Of a stretch of DNA of 27,500 bases, positions 25,950 through 27,500 are shown piece by piece (the first letter of the stretch is position 1; every line of letters begins with the position of its first letter). Position numbers and translations under genes: made by a program. A model generated the notes under the pieces. The model worked only from the letters and a program-made list of their open reading frames with translations. It searched no databases and was not told the DNA's origin. This DNA is from Prorocentrum cordatum. Lineage: Eukaryota; Sar; Dinophyceae; Prorocentrales; Prorocentraceae. The DNA is taken from assembly GCA_963575745.1 (NCBI GenBank), contig CAUYUJ010009378.1, positions 1 to 27,500 of the forward strand, read 5' to 3'.

Positions 25950-26330
25950 AATTGCGGGGGCGTCTCCTGCGAAAGTGGCTGGACCCCCTCGCACGCGGCA
26001 TCTCTGTGCCCAGAATTGCGGGGACGTCTCAGGCGAAACTGACAAGACCATCTCGAGGGCGGCATCTTCAAGCCTAGCGTAGCGACGATGTCTCAAGCGA
26101 AACGGGCGAGGCAACCTAAGGTCACGGCATCCCCGAACCCAAAAATGTTTGATACTCTTTCCGGCGATCTGGGCCGGACCACCTCTCTCCCGCGTAGCGT
26201 CTGGGAGCCCAGAGTTGCGAGGATGTCTCAAGCGGAACGGGCTAGACCATGTCAAATATGGTCGTCTGCGAACGCAGACTTGTGAGAATGTCTCATGCGA
26301 AACGGGCCGAACCACCTCAGCATGTGGCCA
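25950..26330 (+). repeat. 65-bp satellite, diverged second block
   Basis: GGGGACGTCTCAGGCGAAAC, CGATGTCTCAAGCGAAACGG, GGATGTCTCAAGCGGAACGG and GAATGTCTCATGCGAAACGG continue the array with looser spacing and an apparent insertion near 26150. Confidence 0.85.
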
Positions 26331-26492
26331 ATGTCTTGACGCGCGGGCCCCTCAGGCGACATTCGTTCTGACCGCAACAATACCTCCTGGCTCCAGCCGG
26401 GCTACCCAAGAACACTCCAAGACAAAACCCATTGAACGGAAACAAGCGAAACATTATCATGCATCTAGGGCTCCCGCCTGAGACATCCTCTC

Positions 26493-26900
26493 GGCCTTCG
26501 GATGAGCTCCTTTTGGGGCCACGCACTGTGTGAGGGATGAGCCAAAATCAACGTCGGGCGAATACGGACCCTGCCACTGGGGCCTTCGGTCGAGCTCCCT
26601 ATGGGGCCACGAACTGTGTGAGGAATGTGCCAAATTGGGCGTCGGGCGCATGCGGACCCTGCCACTGGGGCCTTGGAGCTCTCTACGGGGCCACGAACCG
26701 TCTGAGGGGTGTGCCAAATTGTGTGTCGGGCGCATGCGGACCCTGCCACTGGGGCCTTCGGTCGAGCTCCCGAAATGGTGCACCTGCGGACAGCAGAGGT
26801 GAGTAAGATGCTGACGATGGCGATGATAATGAGGCCTTCGGTGGAACTCCCTGTGGGGCCACGAAAAGCGTGAGGAGTGTGCCGAAGCAGAGACATGCGG
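26493..26900. repeat. 86-bp minisatellite
   Basis: Units beginning GGCCTTCGGTCGAGCTCCCT and containing GGGGCCACGAACTGTGTGAG, GTGCCAAATTG and GCGGACCCTGCCACTG start at about 26493, 26580, 26667 and 26752, with a further partial unit at 26833. The later units end in TGCGGACAGCAGAGG and lead into GAT-rich DNA. Confidence 0.9.
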
Positions 26901-26903
26901 ACA

Positions 26904-26974
26904 GCAGAGGCAGGGATGGAGGAGAGAGCAGAGAGTAGTGGGAGGTGAAGGTCCACGGTGCTGGCCTTCGTGTG
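26904..26974 (-). repeat. Microsatellite-flanking repeat, copy 2 (inverted)
   Basis: This is the reverse complement of 6161-6230, next to a GAT array as in the other copy. Confidence 0.85.
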
Positions 26975-26979
26975 GCGAT

Positions 26980-27245
26980 GACGGTGGTGGTGATGATTAT
27001 GCTGGTGATGATGCTGATCATGATCATGATAATGATGAGGATGCTGATGATGATGAAACTGACGTTGATGATGCTGCTGCTGCTGATGATGATGATGATG
27101 CTGATGATGATGATGATGTTACTGACACCGATGCTGCTGCTGATGTTGTTGATGATGATGGTGGTGATGATGATGAAGATGCTAATGATGATAATAATGA
27201 TGATGAGGTGGATGATGGCGATTGCGCTGGTGATGGCGATGCCAA
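26980..27245. repeat. Degenerate (GAT)n microsatellite
   Basis: GATGATGCT, GATGGTGGT and GCTGCTGAT variants run for about 265 bp. Met/Ile/Ser polymer frames are artefacts. Confidence 0.95.
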
Positions 27246-27395
27246 CTGTGATGGCGGCATGCGGAGAGCAGAAGTAGGAATGGGAGGAGGGAGGAGGGGG
27301 AGGAGGACAGGAGAGGAGATGAGAAGAGGACGCGGGGCGCTGTCTCTTCAAAACGAAGACCCAACACCACATAATGGTTCGGGACAACCACACAA

Positions 27396-27500
27396 ACATG
27401 CAGTTTCAGAAGGTCCCGCATATTTCTTGGATCGGCGCTGGAGATTACCTGGCGAAGAGCGAGCCACGGGCGGCGCCGGAGGCGCTGCCTCTTCGCGCGG
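27396..27500. mobile_element. GC-rich foldback MITE, family A, copy 4, cut by the window edge
   Basis: It starts ACATGCAGTTTCAGAAGGTC and has the left-arm words ATTTCTTGGATCGGCGCTGG and the core GGCGGCGCCGGAGGCGCTGC. The right arm would lie beyond 27500. Confidence 0.8.

Noticed and set aside
24460-26330. Regular repeats resembling a CRISPR array
   Set aside because: There are no unique spacers between constant repeats. The whole 65-bp unit is repeated, the array is eukaryote-like, and no cas genes are present.

Overview
The window looks like nuclear DNA of a GC-rich, repeat-rich protist. A dinoflagellate is my best guess. The only convincing protein-coding unit is a reverse transcriptase/RNase H retroelement on the minus strand, and its motif spelling (an IDD catalytic box, a HINILE box, LLDSKVALGA and DDPTR) matches what I remember of dinoflagellate retroelement proteins. 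There is no bacterial-style gene packing, rRNA, tRNA or CRISPR array. The organism call is inference from this element and the repeat content.

Positions 1-5409 (minus strand, read right to left) hold the retroelement. A small ORF with one cysteine-rich hydrophobic segment (5409-4852) overlaps the start of a long Ala/Pro-rich gag-like ORF (4852-2912) at TGATG. That ORF stops two bases before an ATG that opens the reverse transcriptase ORF (2909-1176). The reverse transcriptase continues after a frame break in 1182-190 (IDD box, thumb/connection, first RNase H Asp) and after a second break in 379-74 (remaining RNase H residues). Every junction is a step of -1. The stop at 74 coincides with a GTAAGT donor-like sequence, so the element may run past the left edge.

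Positions 5410-27500 contain no gene I would defend. They form a mosaic of short inverted-repeat elements and tandem arrays. At least six MITE-like or foldback groups can be defined by eye: (A) GC-rich foldbacks of about 158 bp ending ACATAAA/TTTATGT, four copies; (B) 155-159 bp elements ending TARGTCGGGC, one with a 10-bp target duplication; (C) about 121-124 bp foldbacks ending near CATCGCTCGGACGT, three copies, one of them the target of a B insertion; (D) elements bounded by TA and starting CAGTSAAAA, two of them exactly 169 bp, three copies, Tc1/mariner-like; (E) a 157-bp element with GAGTGACC arms; (F) a 207-bp element with GCAACT termini around a decamer array. Single foldbacks and a 185-bp dispersed repeat also occur.

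Tandem arrays include CCT, GAT/CAT, GT and TA microsatellites, GGGCTATA-type and GCACCYGG arrays at 15.47-15.85 kb, CCAAGAGG-type tracts at 18.0-21.9 kb, an AGGCC/YATGCA tract at 21.8-22.9 kb, a 65-bp satellite with an alternating dimer structure at 24.46-25.44 kb resuming at 25.95-26.33 kb, and an 86-bp minisatellite at 26.49-26.90 kb. The non-coding elements share no common pathway. The retroelement ORFs would act together as capsid/RNA-binding protein plus replicase.
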